Positions 16,973 through 24,947 of a DNA stretch of 64,000 nt are shown piece by piece. Within the stretch, counting starts at the first letter, position 1; each line of letters starts with the position of its first letter. Both the position numbers and the translations under genes were made by a program. The notes beneath the pieces were generated by a model. It saw only the letters and a program-made list of their open reading frames with translations, was not told where the DNA came from and searched no databases. Source of the stretch: a virus; IMG/VR virus record IMGVR_UViG_3300037189_025323, positions 1 through 64,000 of that record, one strand, 5' to 3'.

Positions 16973-18295
16973 CTAATCAAAATCACTTAAATAATCAGAC
17001 TGACTCCAACCTTTATCTGTCTCAACCCAATAACTCCCAGGTGGTCTATTATCATGATTCGGATCGTGTCTATATGGAGACTTATCCTTAGCCAATAACC
17101 TCTTTACACGCCGCAACTCACTAGCCAATAACTTCCTCTTGAAACACTCATCAATATCCAATGACACTTTCGTATTCTCAGTGTCCTTTACAGGAATGTC
17201 TGTGTAAAAATTATCAGCATCAGGTGTTTCCTTCCAACCCTTCCCGCTACAATGCTTACCCCTGTGCTCCCCAGTAGTAAATACCATCGTATTCCTACCC
17301 TTCAAACTGTGCAATACACTATCCTGATTGTATTTCTGTCCTAATCTGTTCACCGTCTTCATCACATGCTTATCATTTACACCATTATGATGAACCATGT
17401 AATTCCTTGCCGTCTTCTCGTCAAAATCTTTCTCGTAATTGTGCAATACCATAAAACTCGGCTCAAGACTGTCATAAACTCCAACAACCTCTGTATACTT
17501 CACACCGGATTTCTCTAAATCATCCCTTAATGCCAAAGTCCTATCATGAAAATAACTGTCAGTCGGTTGCATCTTCGACTCTTTCTCATCCCGATAATTC
17601 CTACCAGCAGATAAAATGCTGTAATGACCATCATCTAAGGTCTTCTTTAAATCTTCTTTCTTTAACTTCACCCGATGAGATAACTCCTCATCCTTTAAAT
17701 GCTGTACAACCTTCGGCTTCTCTTCCTCATGATTCTGCTCAACATGACTACCACCAGATTCCCCTACCCCAGAATCCTCTTTATTCGTACTCCATCCATG
17801 GCCAGTCTCTTTCCAACCAGGACCCTCAGGCTTGTGCTTATGCTCCGGATCATACTCATACTTCGTATCAGCTAATACCCTGCTCGAAATCAAATTCCGT
17901 CTGCTACTCATTGCCACCGTACCCTTATCCCCTGGCAAATAACTACATTCCTCACAAGCCAATCTCGATGCAATCATATCACAAGCAATGCGAGAAGCTA
18001 AACTGGCAGCAAATGGCATTACACTACTATCAACCATCTCTCCCATATAACCCAACACCTTATTCGTTACCCTCATTAAATCATGATCAATTATCCGTTT
18101 CCCTTCCACTATGCTCTCCCATACCTCCCGATCACCCTTATAACTAATCTCAATCACCTTACCTGAAAAAATATTCTTTAATCTCACATACCCACCACTC
18201 ACACCACCAATATCACGAACTAATGGATTATAACCAACAACATGCCAATCACCAAACTCCATACCCTTGTGAAACTTAATTGCCTGCCTGTCCAT
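16973..18295 (-). CDS. DUF3293-like domain protein with two flanking GWS-type motifs
   Basis: The 440-residue protein has a central region (about 225-340) that fits the DUF3293 pattern: HYSILSAGRN, then LRDDLEKSGVKYTEVVGVYD, E-P-S-F-M-V, and RLGQKYNQDSVL. On either side sits one copy of the motif D-P-x-H-x3-P-x-G-x2-W-x-E-T-x2-G-W-S, at about residues 149-169 and 413-433, with identical spacing. A third, weaker G-W-K-E-T lies near 355. The motif copies may be small binding modules. The N-terminal 100 residues are of unknown type. AGGGAG precedes the ATG. Confidence 0.7.
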   Translation of the reverse strand: MDRQAIKFHKGMEFGDWHVVGYNPLVRDIGGVSGGYVRLKNIFSGKVIEISYKGDREVWESIVEGKRIIDHDLMRVTNKVLGYMGEMVDSSVMPFAASLASRIACDMIASRLACEECSYLPGDKGTVAMSSRRNLISSRVLADTKYEYDPEHKHKPEGPGWKETGHGWSTNKEDSGVGESGGSHVEQNHEEEKPKVVQHLKDEELSHRVKLKKEDLKKTLDDGHYSILSAGRNYRDEKESKMQPTDSYFHDRTLALRDDLEKSGVKYTEVVGVYDSLEPSFMVLHNYEKDFDEKTARNYMVHHNGVNDKHVMKTVNRLGQKYNQDSVLHSLKGRNTMVFTTGEHRGKHCSGKGWKETPDADNFYTDIPVKDTENTKVSLDIDECFKRKLLASELRRVKRLLAKDKSPYRHDPNHDNRPPGSYWVETDKGWSQSDYLSDFD

Positions 18296-18528
18296 ATGAA
18301 ACTCCCTAGTGCTTTATACACTATCCCAAATATAAAAAATATTTGAGAAACCTAAAGCCACAAACTAACCCAAATCACTCTTATATAGATAGGGTTGTAG
18401 GGGGAACCCATTCCCTCTGTTTCCCTACAAACCACCCGGAAGATCCCCACTAACAACTACTTATGACTTCCATCTTTGAAAACTTGACAAAATGCAAAGC
18501 TAGTGGTTTTGAAATGCAAGTACTACGG
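18296..18528 (-). other. Intergenic region with strong hairpins, no gene seen
   Basis: These 233 bases are long for this compact genome. The most striking element is a hairpin with an 8-bp perfect outer stem (18395-18402 with 18423-18430) enclosing an inner GGAA/TTCC stem. A second smaller hairpin, CAAATAT/ATATTTG, lies at 18327-18345. A 6-bp pair CCACTA/TAGTGG links outer parts. None is followed by a T run on the minus strand, so these do not look like terminators. The region lies between an HNH endonuclease gene and the next gene, and may be a structured leader or the trace of a mobile element. Confidence 0.45.
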
Positions 18529-19503
18529 CTAGGCCAAGGTGAGAGCATGCGAAAGACAAGAACGCAAGGAGTAAACCGGGATTGCCCCACGTTTTTTTAG
18601 GCTGAATTTGAACTTATCGCCCTCATCTTTCACTTCTGTCCATGGAATCTCATCAACCGCACTCAAAACACTCTTGTTGATAAAGGCGGGAGTAGTAGTC
18701 TCCATCTGAAGATAAGAAGCCAACTTATCCTTCATGATCAGATAATTCTGCTTATTACCGTGAAAACTCAACAGAATCCGAAGAAGCAAAACAACCATTC
18801 TCGAAGTCTTAATGTCTTCAATAGAAATAAACCAAGGATTAATTTGAAGCATTGACTTAAAATTAGGAGTTAAACGAATCTTTACCTCTTTGTCATTCCG
18901 AGAAAAAGCCTCAATTACATTGTTCTTAACCAACGACTCCAAAGCAATCTCAAACCCATTATTAAAGGAAGTAGATGGAACTTTCCCAACAACCTCAGCG
19001 AACCTTCTCCAATTAAAAACAATTTCATTGCTTGACATATACCCATTCAAAATGTGCCAGCCAATTCCACACAAAGTCTGAAGACCTAAAAGCCCAATAC
19101 TATCAGGATCTACATTCTTCGTACCAATCGAAAACTTAAAATCTAATTTTCTAGGCATTACAATCCAATCTGTCACTCGCACGTCATCCTTGGAATAAGC
19201 AATCGTCCTCCCTGGATGCAATAACTCATGACATTTTGAGCAAATCGTAACTCCTTCATATTTATTTGTATCATGTGTCAATAAAGCATGGCTCAAAACA
19301 ACGTCCCAATCTCCATAAAATTTCCATAAGCCAAGAATAATATGGTAAAGCTCCACCATATGATGAACCTCAAGCCCATCTAGAGCACCACAGCGAATAC
19401 AAGACGTTGCTCTGTTCTTATCCACCCATCTAGAATACTGAATTGAAGCTCTAATCCTTCGTTCAACGTCCTTAATCATTTGATAGCGTTGATGCTTTTG
19501 CAT
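18529..19503 (-). CDS. HNH endonuclease, likely free-standing homing enzyme
   Basis: Residues 35-96 form a zinc-stabilised HNH domain: C-I-R-C (35-38), E-V-H-H (45-48), then T-I-C-S-K-C-H-E-L-L-H (86-96). The remaining 220 residues, helical with a basic pattern, may recognise DNA target sequence. AGGAGG precedes the ATG. The gene is bordered on both sides by unusually long non-coding stretches and by repeats, and its neighbours are unrelated in function, which fits a mobile homing endonuclease gene. Confidence 0.88.
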   Translation of the reverse strand: MQKHQRYQMIKDVERRIRASIQYSRWVDKNRATSCIRCGALDGLEVHHMVELYHIILGLWKFYGDWDVVLSHALLTHDTNKYEGVTICSKCHELLHPGRTIAYSKDDVRVTDWIVMPRKLDFKFSIGTKNVDPDSIGLLGLQTLCGIGWHILNGYMSSNEIVFNWRRFAEVVGKVPSTSFNNGFEIALESLVKNNVIEAFSRNDKEVKIRLTPNFKSMLQINPWFISIEDIKTSRMVVLLLRILLSFHGNKQNYLIMKDKLASYLQMETTTPAFINKSVLSAVDEIPWTEVKDEGDKFKFSLKKRGAIPVYSLRSCLSHALTLA

Positions 19504-19521
19504 AAACCTCCTCTTTTAATC

Positions 19522-19581
19522 AATGGTATTTGCATTCAAAAATGGTATTTCCATTTCATAATAAATACAAAATGGAAATAC
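19522..19581 (-). repeat. Direct and inverted repeats upstream of the HNH gene
   Basis: The sequence aatggtatttNcatt occurs twice with a 19-base period (19522-19536 and 19541-19555). The second copy is also half of a perfect 12-bp inverted repeat, gtatttccattt (19545-19556) and aaatggaaatac (19570-19581). The 13-base loop includes a TATTAT box on the minus strand. It may be an operator around the HNH promoter, or a terminator for the CCA-type gene, since a short T run follows the inner arm. Confidence 0.6.
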
Positions 19582-19597
19582 TAAAGGTAGGTGGGAT

Positions 19598-21115
19598 TTA
19601 GAAAGTCTGGTTCTTCAATTCTGATATTGCATCAGCAGGAGTCAGTTCTTTCCCAAGAGAAGCCCAATCATCAGCTAATTCCAAAAGAAACTTCTGAGCC
19701 TTACCAATCTCAGGCATACGACTTCTATCTTTTGGACCAATGCCTAAAAGCTTCATGATTTCATGACCATCTAAGACAGGTTTCCCCTGTACCTTGATCG
19801 GAGACTCCTTTACCTGCCTTAAGCGTTCCTGAAGCTTCTTAATGCTTCCATGGGGGACTAGAGGACCAAGGGAGGCAGCTTCATCAGCATCAGCCAGACT
19901 TACCACAGCATCCGACATCTCTTCCCCAAGATCTCTAATGAACTTTCTTAATGCCTTTTCAGAAGAATCAATAAGATGATATGGGCGCATATGACTCCGA
20001 ACCATTGTGACAACCCTACTAATGGTTTCTTTGTCAAACTTCAGCCGATGCAACATTGCCTCTGCTATCCCTGCTCCAACTTCATCATGACCATGGAAAT
20101 GAATCCCATCCTCTAAAATCTCCTGAGACTTGGGTTTCCCAATATCATGCAATAAAGCGGCTAATTGCCCTTCAATGGTTGGAGGAGCACCTTTTAACAC
20201 CAACATCGTATGAGCAAAGCAATCACCCTCCAAGTGATGATCTGGACTTTGCTTAACACCATGTAAGGCGTGAACCTCTGGCATTACATATTTAAGCAAT
20301 CCAATCGCCTTCATCATCTTAATAGCCTGAGCAAGCTTCCCTAGCTTCATCACCTTCTCAAGCTCTGCCATGATTCTCTCAGCAGAAACAATCTGAATCC
20401 TTTCAGCATTCCTCTTCACAGATTTAAGAACGCTAATCGGAACATCCCATCCATATTTTGCCTGGAATCGCACAAGTCTTATCATCCTTAATGGATCATT
20501 TGTAAAGATGTCATCCATATCTACCATGGGATTCCCTCTAAGGATTCCCTTCTTGATGTCTGTAACACTTACTCCAGTTAAATCAATAAACTCTCCCGTT
20601 GTCATATCCTTGAGCAAAGAGTTAACAGTGAAATCTCTTCTCTCAACATCTTCTTGAAGAGTTCCCCATTGAGTCTGTCTTTGTCTGGTAGTCGGATCAG
20701 GAAATGTTTCCTTCATTGTATCCGCAACATCAATAGAAGCACCTTTCGTTTTATACACTTCCCCATTGAATTCAACATCACCATCAAAAACCATCTGCCA
20801 AATAGGATAAGCAGCACCAGTCTGAAAAGGTTTGTGAATAGCTTGAGGGAATGATTGCCAAACAAAATGAGTAAATTTCTTGGCTCCTTCTGGCATTTGC
20901 TTGCCTTTCTCAGAAGGAAGCTCAACAACAAGATCTAAATCTTTTGCTTCTAATCCAAGTAGCTCGTCTCTATTATATCCCCCAACCGAATGAACTCGAC
21001 CAGAAAACATTGTCCCAGGAAGAAAAGCTTTTAAAAGTCTTTCGACTTCTTTTTCAGAAGAAGAGGACACAAGACAACGTGCAAGCTTCAGTAATTCACG
21101 AGCTAAAATTCTCAT
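19598..21115 (-). CDS. CCA-adding-type tRNA nucleotidyltransferase with HD domain
   Basis: The start at 21115 follows GGAG with a seven-base spacer, giving 505 residues; the frame extends to 21133. The N-terminal class II nucleotidyltransferase head has VGGYNRDELLG then KDLDLVV (the D-x-D metal site), RRDFTVNSLL and NDPLRMIRLVRFQAKYG. A C-terminal HD phosphohydrolase-type domain shows LLHDIGKP and FHGHDEVG. This is the layout of bacterial CCA tRNA nucleotidyltransferase with an HD domain, which adds or repairs the CCA end of tRNA; poly(A) polymerase is an alternative. A phage copy could keep tRNAs working when the host attacks them. Confidence 0.92.
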   Translation of the reverse strand: MRILARELLKLARCLVSSSSEKEVERLLKAFLPGTMFSGRVHSVGGYNRDELLGLEAKDLDLVVELPSEKGKQMPEGAKKFTHFVWQSFPQAIHKPFQTGAAYPIWQMVFDGDVEFNGEVYKTKGASIDVADTMKETFPDPTTRQRQTQWGTLQEDVERRDFTVNSLLKDMTTGEFIDLTGVSVTDIKKGILRGNPMVDMDDIFTNDPLRMIRLVRFQAKYGWDVPISVLKSVKRNAERIQIVSAERIMAELEKVMKLGKLAQAIKMMKAIGLLKYVMPEVHALHGVKQSPDHHLEGDCFAHTMLVLKGAPPTIEGQLAALLHDIGKPKSQEILEDGIHFHGHDEVGAGIAEAMLHRLKFDKETISRVVTMVRSHMRPYHLIDSSEKALRKFIRDLGEEMSDAVVSLADADEAASLGPLVPHGSIKKLQERLRQVKESPIKVQGKPVLDGHEIMKLLGIGPKDRSRMPEIGKAQKFLLELADDWASLGKELTPADAISELKNQTF

Positions 21116-21162
21116 CATCGTACTCCAAGTCATTTCCTATTCATTTTTTATCTAACAATTCT

Positions 21163-21202
21163 AAAAAAACAAAAGCCCTGGATTTTTACCTCCAGAGCTT
21201 TT
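21163..21202 (-). terminator. Rho-independent terminator after the RuvC-like gene
   Basis: Arms 21171-21182 and 21191-21202 pair over 12 bp with one G-U pair and are followed on the minus strand by GTTTTTTT. The structure lies between the RuvC-like gene and the CCA-type gene, so the latter needs its own promoter or read-through. Confidence 0.9.
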
Positions 21203-21227
21203 GGGTTATCCTGAGTTATTCCCAATC

Positions 21228-21788
21228 TCAGCAATTATATCGAGGACGATCAGTAAGAACCTTTTTGATAACCTCACTCTGAGCCTTAGTTGGCTGGAAA
21301 ACATCTGAAGTATTCACCAAAGCCTTAGCAATATGGCTCAACACCATTGCGTCTGCTTGGTTATCATCAGCGACTTCTTTCCCGTAATGTTTATACACAG
21401 CCATCACAATCATACTCTTCGGACCAGAACCCTTCCCCGTCACGAATTTCTTAATCTGATTCGGACTGATGAGGTAGAAAGGAAATTTGGCATCATACAA
21501 CGCCATCCGAATAACAGTACCAAGCATCGCCAACTTGATGGCACTTCCAATCTGCTTGGCATTGCATGGAGTATAAAAATCCTCCACACAAATCATCTTA
21601 ACGTCTTTGGGGATTCTTCTGATAATCTCATGGCAAATATGCTTCAGCCTACTAAGATCATCATCAAAATCACCAGGGACACTCTTAATCGTCTCTACTT
21701 TGGTTTCTCCACCCTTCTTGATGCAAAAACCAGTAGAACTCAAAGAAAGATCAAGACCTAAATATACAGAATCATCTGTGGCTTCCAT
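21228..21788 (-). CDS. RuvC-like Holliday junction resolvase
   Basis: The 186-residue protein has an RNase H-like fold seen in YLGLDLSLSSTG (catalytic Asp13), MICVEDF (Glu69) and ADDNQADAMVL, which gives the late Asp pair around 141-146. K-G-S-G-P-K-S precedes the last motif, as in bacterial and phage RuvC enzymes. It should cut four-way junctions during recombination or before packaging. GGAG precedes the ATG. It ends at a terminator and follows a coiled-coil gene in the same run as the SbcC-like protein. Confidence 0.9.
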   Translation of the reverse strand: MEATDDSVYLGLDLSLSSTGFCIKKGGETKVETIKSVPGDFDDDLSRLKHICHEIIRRIPKDVKMICVEDFYTPCNAKQIGSAIKLAMLGTVIRMALYDAKFPFYLISPNQIKKFVTGKGSGPKSMIVMAVYKHYGKEVADDNQADAMVLSHIAKALVNTSDVFQPTKAQSEVIKKVLTDRPRYNC

Positions 21789-21800
21789 GATTTCTCCAAA

Positions 21801-22169
21801 TTATAGAACGTCTTCTTCTTGCAATGCTTTAGGCATTTTAATTTTACGCTCAAGAACTTTAGGGATAGAAGATCCAACAACAGGAATTTCAACAGGATTC
21901 TCTTGTTCCACAACCGTTGCAGGAACCGAAAGAATTCTCTCTGCTTCAGAAATAGAAATGTCCGCTTCCTTCTCCAGTTGATCAATCAACCCAGGAAGGT
22001 CCGTAACCTCACAATCATATTCTTCCTTACATTTCTTTTCTAATTCAGAAAGACGCTTCTGATGTCCATCCAACTCACCGGTAATCCTTTGCTTCCGGTT
22101 TGAAATATCCTCAGCTTTCTTTTTCGCCTCATGCAATCGCTTGATTTTTTCTTCCAAATTACTTGCCAT
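21801..22169 (-). CDS. Small coiled-coil protein of unknown function
   Basis: Residues 1-80 form a Lys/Glu-rich coiled coil; the rest is Pro/Val-rich with no recognised motif. Length is 122 residues. AGGAG precedes the ATG, which overlaps the gene upstream by 11 bases. It lies between the SbcC-like cluster and RuvC-like gene, so a structural helper in DNA repair is possible, but nothing in the sequence proves it. Confidence 0.6.
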   Translation of the reverse strand: MASNLEEKIKRLHEAKKKAEDISNRKQRITGELDGHQKRLSELEKKCKEEYDCEVTDLPGLIDQLEKEADISISEAERILSVPATVVEQENPVEIPVVGSSIPKVLERKIKMPKALQEEDVL

Positions 22170-22596
22170 TCTTTTTCTCCTCTACTTCTGGATAGTCTCC
22201 AAACATCATCCCCGAAATGGTCTTGCTTAAAGTCTTTGAAGAAACAGTACGTATATCTCCTTTAGTTTGGCACTGACATTGTTGTGAACGCTTCGGACAA
22301 GGTTTCATAAACTCATCAAACATTTTACGAGTAAGGGTTTCTCCCTCTGTAATATATTTTACCCCCGGACAACCAATGCTCTCACATGAACAACTCAAAA
22401 GCTGCAAGGGAATAAAAGCCTCTGGTTCTGAAGCTGGGACAAAAAGAACAATATGATTTTTGAAGATCCTGGAAACATCCCCGGACTCTTCATCCTTGAT
22501 CAGTACCCGATCACTCTTATCATCTAAAACAATACCTTCCAGCTTACACCCATTTGCCAAAAAAAACTTTACAGAAATACCAATAAATTCTTTCAT
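22159..22596 (-). CDS. Unknown protein with Sm/SH3-like N-terminal strand pattern
   Basis: I start it at the ATG at 22596, just after the stop of the SbcC-like gene, with GAGAGGA upstream (145 residues). The N-terminus, G-I-S-V-K-F-F-L-A-N-G-C-K-L-E-G-I-V then I-V-L-F-V, has the strand rhythm of a small Sm or SH3-like barrel. The middle carries C-S-C-E-S-I-G-C and later C-P and C-Q-C pairs that could bind zinc. No function is assigned. Confidence 0.55.
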   Translation of the reverse strand: MKEFIGISVKFFLANGCKLEGIVLDDKSDRVLIKDEESGDVSRIFKNHIVLFVPASEPEAFIPLQLLSCSCESIGCPGVKYITEGETLTRKMFDEFMKPCPKRSQQCQCQTKGDIRTVSSKTLSKTISGMMFGDYPEVEEKKNGK

Positions 22597-22610
22597 ATCT
22601 TCCTCTCCAA

Positions 22611-24047
22611 TTAATCTTTTTGCAAACAATCCCCAGAAATAGGTTTCATCGTAATCGGGCAAACATCAACCTGTGAACGTGCATCCTCATATTCTTTTAT
22701 TTGTTTCTTTAAAGATTCATCTTCTCTATTCAAAGATTCAAGAGCATTTTTCTCCAAAGCTTTAACTGAATTCCAGGCATCCAAATCCGCCTTCATCTTT
22801 TTTGCCTTTTCCAAGACCAGAGGAACCTTCTCCAAGATATTCCATGCCTTTTTCTCATCAGCAAACTTAATAAGATCTCTTGTCAGCTTTTCTACTTGTT
22901 CTTGAGACGTTTTCACCAGTGACAAAAATGCATGCATATTAACTACCATCGTAATGAAATTATTTGCATGCTTAGTCTTAATCAAAGCGGCAACGTCATT
23001 CGGGATCAACTTTAATTCAACATTCAAAGACTTTGTATCCCTGTCTAAAATTACCCACTGATCATAAAACTTTCGCGCATCCATACCCCGAGAAACCTTT
23101 CCTAAACCACTATCAACAACACCCAAAGCTTTCCTATTATCAGGAAGCTTCTTTAACTCACCATTCAAAGAAACGGCTTGAGCTTCTGATACCTGCCATT
23201 CTTTGTAAAACTTAGACATTGATTCAGCATCATTCAGAAATGTTTGCCCTGACGATAAGAAACTAAAAGCCTTCTTCTCATCAGGATATTGAGAAAGCTC
23301 AGCTTCCAATTGAGAAATCTTTTCCTGTTCCTTACCAAGCTCGCTCTTCAATCCTTCAACCAGGACCACCGCTTCCTTAAGCTCGTCATAATTCTTCATA
23401 TCCTCTTGAACTTTATTCAGGACACGTTGCTCCTCAATCAAAAGATTCTCATCATGCAATTTGCTAGTCAACTCTTCATTCTGTTCTTCAAGCTGATTGA
23501 TCTCCCGAGTAAGCCTAGAATTATCCAAGCTTACCTCGCGGATTAACATCTCGATTCCCGAAAGACCAGAAATTTCATCAACAACCTGAGCCCTTAATGA
23601 GCCAGTTGCATCTTGCCCCGCAAATTCCGAAAGCATAAAATGAGACTCAAGCTGATCCATGATATTGACTTTCATTTCAACATCACCCAGCTTTACCAAA
23701 CCAAACCCAAGAATTTCCGAAACCTGAGGAAGAATCTGTTTGCCAATTTTATCAAAGTAAGAAGTCTTACCGGAAGCATCAGTAACTTCCCAGAGATTCT
23801 TCTTGCCACGTGTAACCTTTACATTGCCCTTGTCTGTCCAAACCTGAACCTCGCAGTTGTCACTGCCCTTCCTAACTGATTCAGGATCAAATTGGTTATA
23901 GGCAATAAGTGCAAGTGCTCTGACAATAGCCGACTTCCCTGAATTGCTTAAACCAACAATGGCATTCAACTCAGGAGAGAGATTGTCAAGTACCGTGTCC
24001 TCATGGGACTCAAAATTCTTGAGCGCAATTTTTCTGATAATGTTCAT
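22611..24047 (-). CDS. SbcC/Rad50-like ATPase, N-terminal half only
   Basis: The 478-residue protein starts with the standard ATPase lobe of SMC/Rad50 proteins: L-K-N-F-E-S-H and a Walker A loop GLSNSGKS, then a region with F-A-G-Q-D-A-T that fits a Q-loop. Residues about 175-455 are a long coiled coil. It ends soon after a C-P...C pair (VCPITMKPISGDC) where a hook would lie. The second coil and C-terminal lobe with signature and Walker B are missing. The SbcD-like nuclease is at 49177-50106, 25 kb away. Half-length SbcC-like proteins occur in other phages, so this may be the whole protein. Confidence 0.75.
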   Translation of the reverse strand: MNIIRKIALKNFESHEDTVLDNLSPELNAIVGLSNSGKSAIVRALALIAYNQFDPESVRKGSDNCEVQVWTDKGNVKVTRGKKNLWEVTDASGKTSYFDKIGKQILPQVSEILGFGLVKLGDVEMKVNIMDQLESHFMLSEFAGQDATGSLRAQVVDEISGLSGIEMLIREVSLDNSRLTREINQLEEQNEELTSKLHDENLLIEEQRVLNKVQEDMKNYDELKEAVVLVEGLKSELGKEQEKISQLEAELSQYPDEKKAFSFLSSGQTFLNDAESMSKFYKEWQVSEAQAVSLNGELKKLPDNRKALGVVDSGLGKVSRGMDARKFYDQWVILDRDTKSLNVELKLIPNDVAALIKTKHANNFITMVVNMHAFLSLVKTSQEQVEKLTRDLIKFADEKKAWNILEKVPLVLEKAKKMKADLDAWNSVKALEKNALESLNREDESLKKQIKEYEDARSQVDVCPITMKPISGDCLQKD

Positions 24048-24070
24048 AAAGCTTTTGGTCTCCAGCCCCT

Positions 24071-24076
24071 ATTATA
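24071..24076 (-). promoter_or_regulatory. Possible -10 element before the SbcC-like gene
   Basis: TATAAT, preceded by GTGTG, lies in a 72-base gap, 24 bases upstream of the SbcC-like start. No convincing -35 is seen at 16-18 bases. It belongs to a recurring set of intergenic TATAAT boxes in this window. Confidence 0.35.
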
Positions 24077-24119
24077 CACAGCCAAAGATCCTTTATCTTC
24101 CTGTCCTAAAAATTTTTCT

Positions 24120-24869
24120 TTAGTCCTCTTCATCCCTAACTTGAATAAAACCAGTACCGTCACACTCCCGGCATTTATGAGTCTCCAACTTCTGGTCAAT
24201 ACAGCTACAATTATCCTCAAAACACCGTTCATTCAAAGCGCAACTGTTGTCATAATTTACACAGTGAACGTCTACTCCTTTCCCCATACAATCAAGACAA
24301 GGCTTAACCGCAACCGAATGAATCTTTTTGATAGCGTTCTTAGAGCTATCCATTAATCTCTCTGCTTCCAAACAATCCTCTGTCTTTTTCACAGAGGCGA
24401 AGCGAGTTGACATACAAGTACAAATTTCTCCATACTTATTATAAACGTCAATGAATTCATCATCACCCAAATGGATAGCAAGGTATTCAACATCAAGATC
24501 AAATTTGTCTTCCAAGCCGGAATTGTCCTTAAAACAAACATAGCGTTCTTTGAGTGCATCCTTAAGGCTTTGAAGCATTTCATCATTAGAAACAATCAGC
24601 TTGTTTTCGTCTTCAAAGTGAGCACAGATCCAATCGGGAGGGTTTTGAACATAATTCATCTTCCCTTTTTCCTGCTTGATCTTAACCATGCCCTTAAGAC
24701 GCTCTTTGGCAGACTGAAGGATAGTGAAGCCGGGGATATCCCGGATTTCAATAAGAGAACCCTTCTCGTCAAGAACCTTAACCCGGACTGTAAACCGTTC
24801 CCCAATCTCTTTATGGATGCAATAAAGGCTATACCGGGGAGGACTACCCTTTACCAAGACTACATTCAT
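24120..24869 (-). CDS. Unknown protein with DnaJ-like cysteine-rich C-terminal region
   Basis: The 249-residue protein has a globular N-terminal part without known motifs. The last 60 residues hold eleven cysteines, including C-L-D-C-M-G-K-G and C-R-E-C-D-G-T-G-F, both of the C-x2-C-x-G-x-G type used by DnaJ zinc fingers. It probably binds zinc and may bind protein or nucleic acid. AGGAG precedes the ATG. A terminator sits just upstream, so it starts a transcription unit that runs to the SbcC-like gene and beyond. Confidence 0.65.
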   Translation of the reverse strand: MNVVLVKGSPPRYSLYCIHKEIGERFTVRVKVLDEKGSLIEIRDIPGFTILQSAKERLKGMVKIKQEKGKMNYVQNPPDWICAHFEDENKLIVSNDEMLQSLKDALKERYVCFKDNSGLEDKFDLDVEYLAIHLGDDEFIDVYNKYGEICTCMSTRFASVKKTEDCLEAERLMDSSKNAIKKIHSVAVKPCLDCMGKGVDVHCVNYDNSCALNERCFEDNCSCIDQKLETHKCRECDGTGFIQVRDEED

Positions 24870-24887
24870 TTATCGGACTCCTGAGTA

Positions 24888-24930
24888 AAAAATAAGGGTT
24901 GCCATGACTATATATCACTGGCAACCCTTG
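24888..24930 (-). terminator. Rho-independent terminator after the four-repeat gene
   Basis: A perfect 11-bp stem (24895-24905 with 24920-24930) is followed on the minus strand by ATTTTTT. It closes the transcript of the four-repeat gene that starts at 25706. Confidence 0.95.
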
Positions 24931-24947
24931 GAAATCCAAAGAAACCC

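Noticed and set aside
18390-18430. The G-rich hairpin downstream of the HNH gene as a tRNA or terminator
   Set aside because: It lacks tRNA arms and has no T run on the minus strand.
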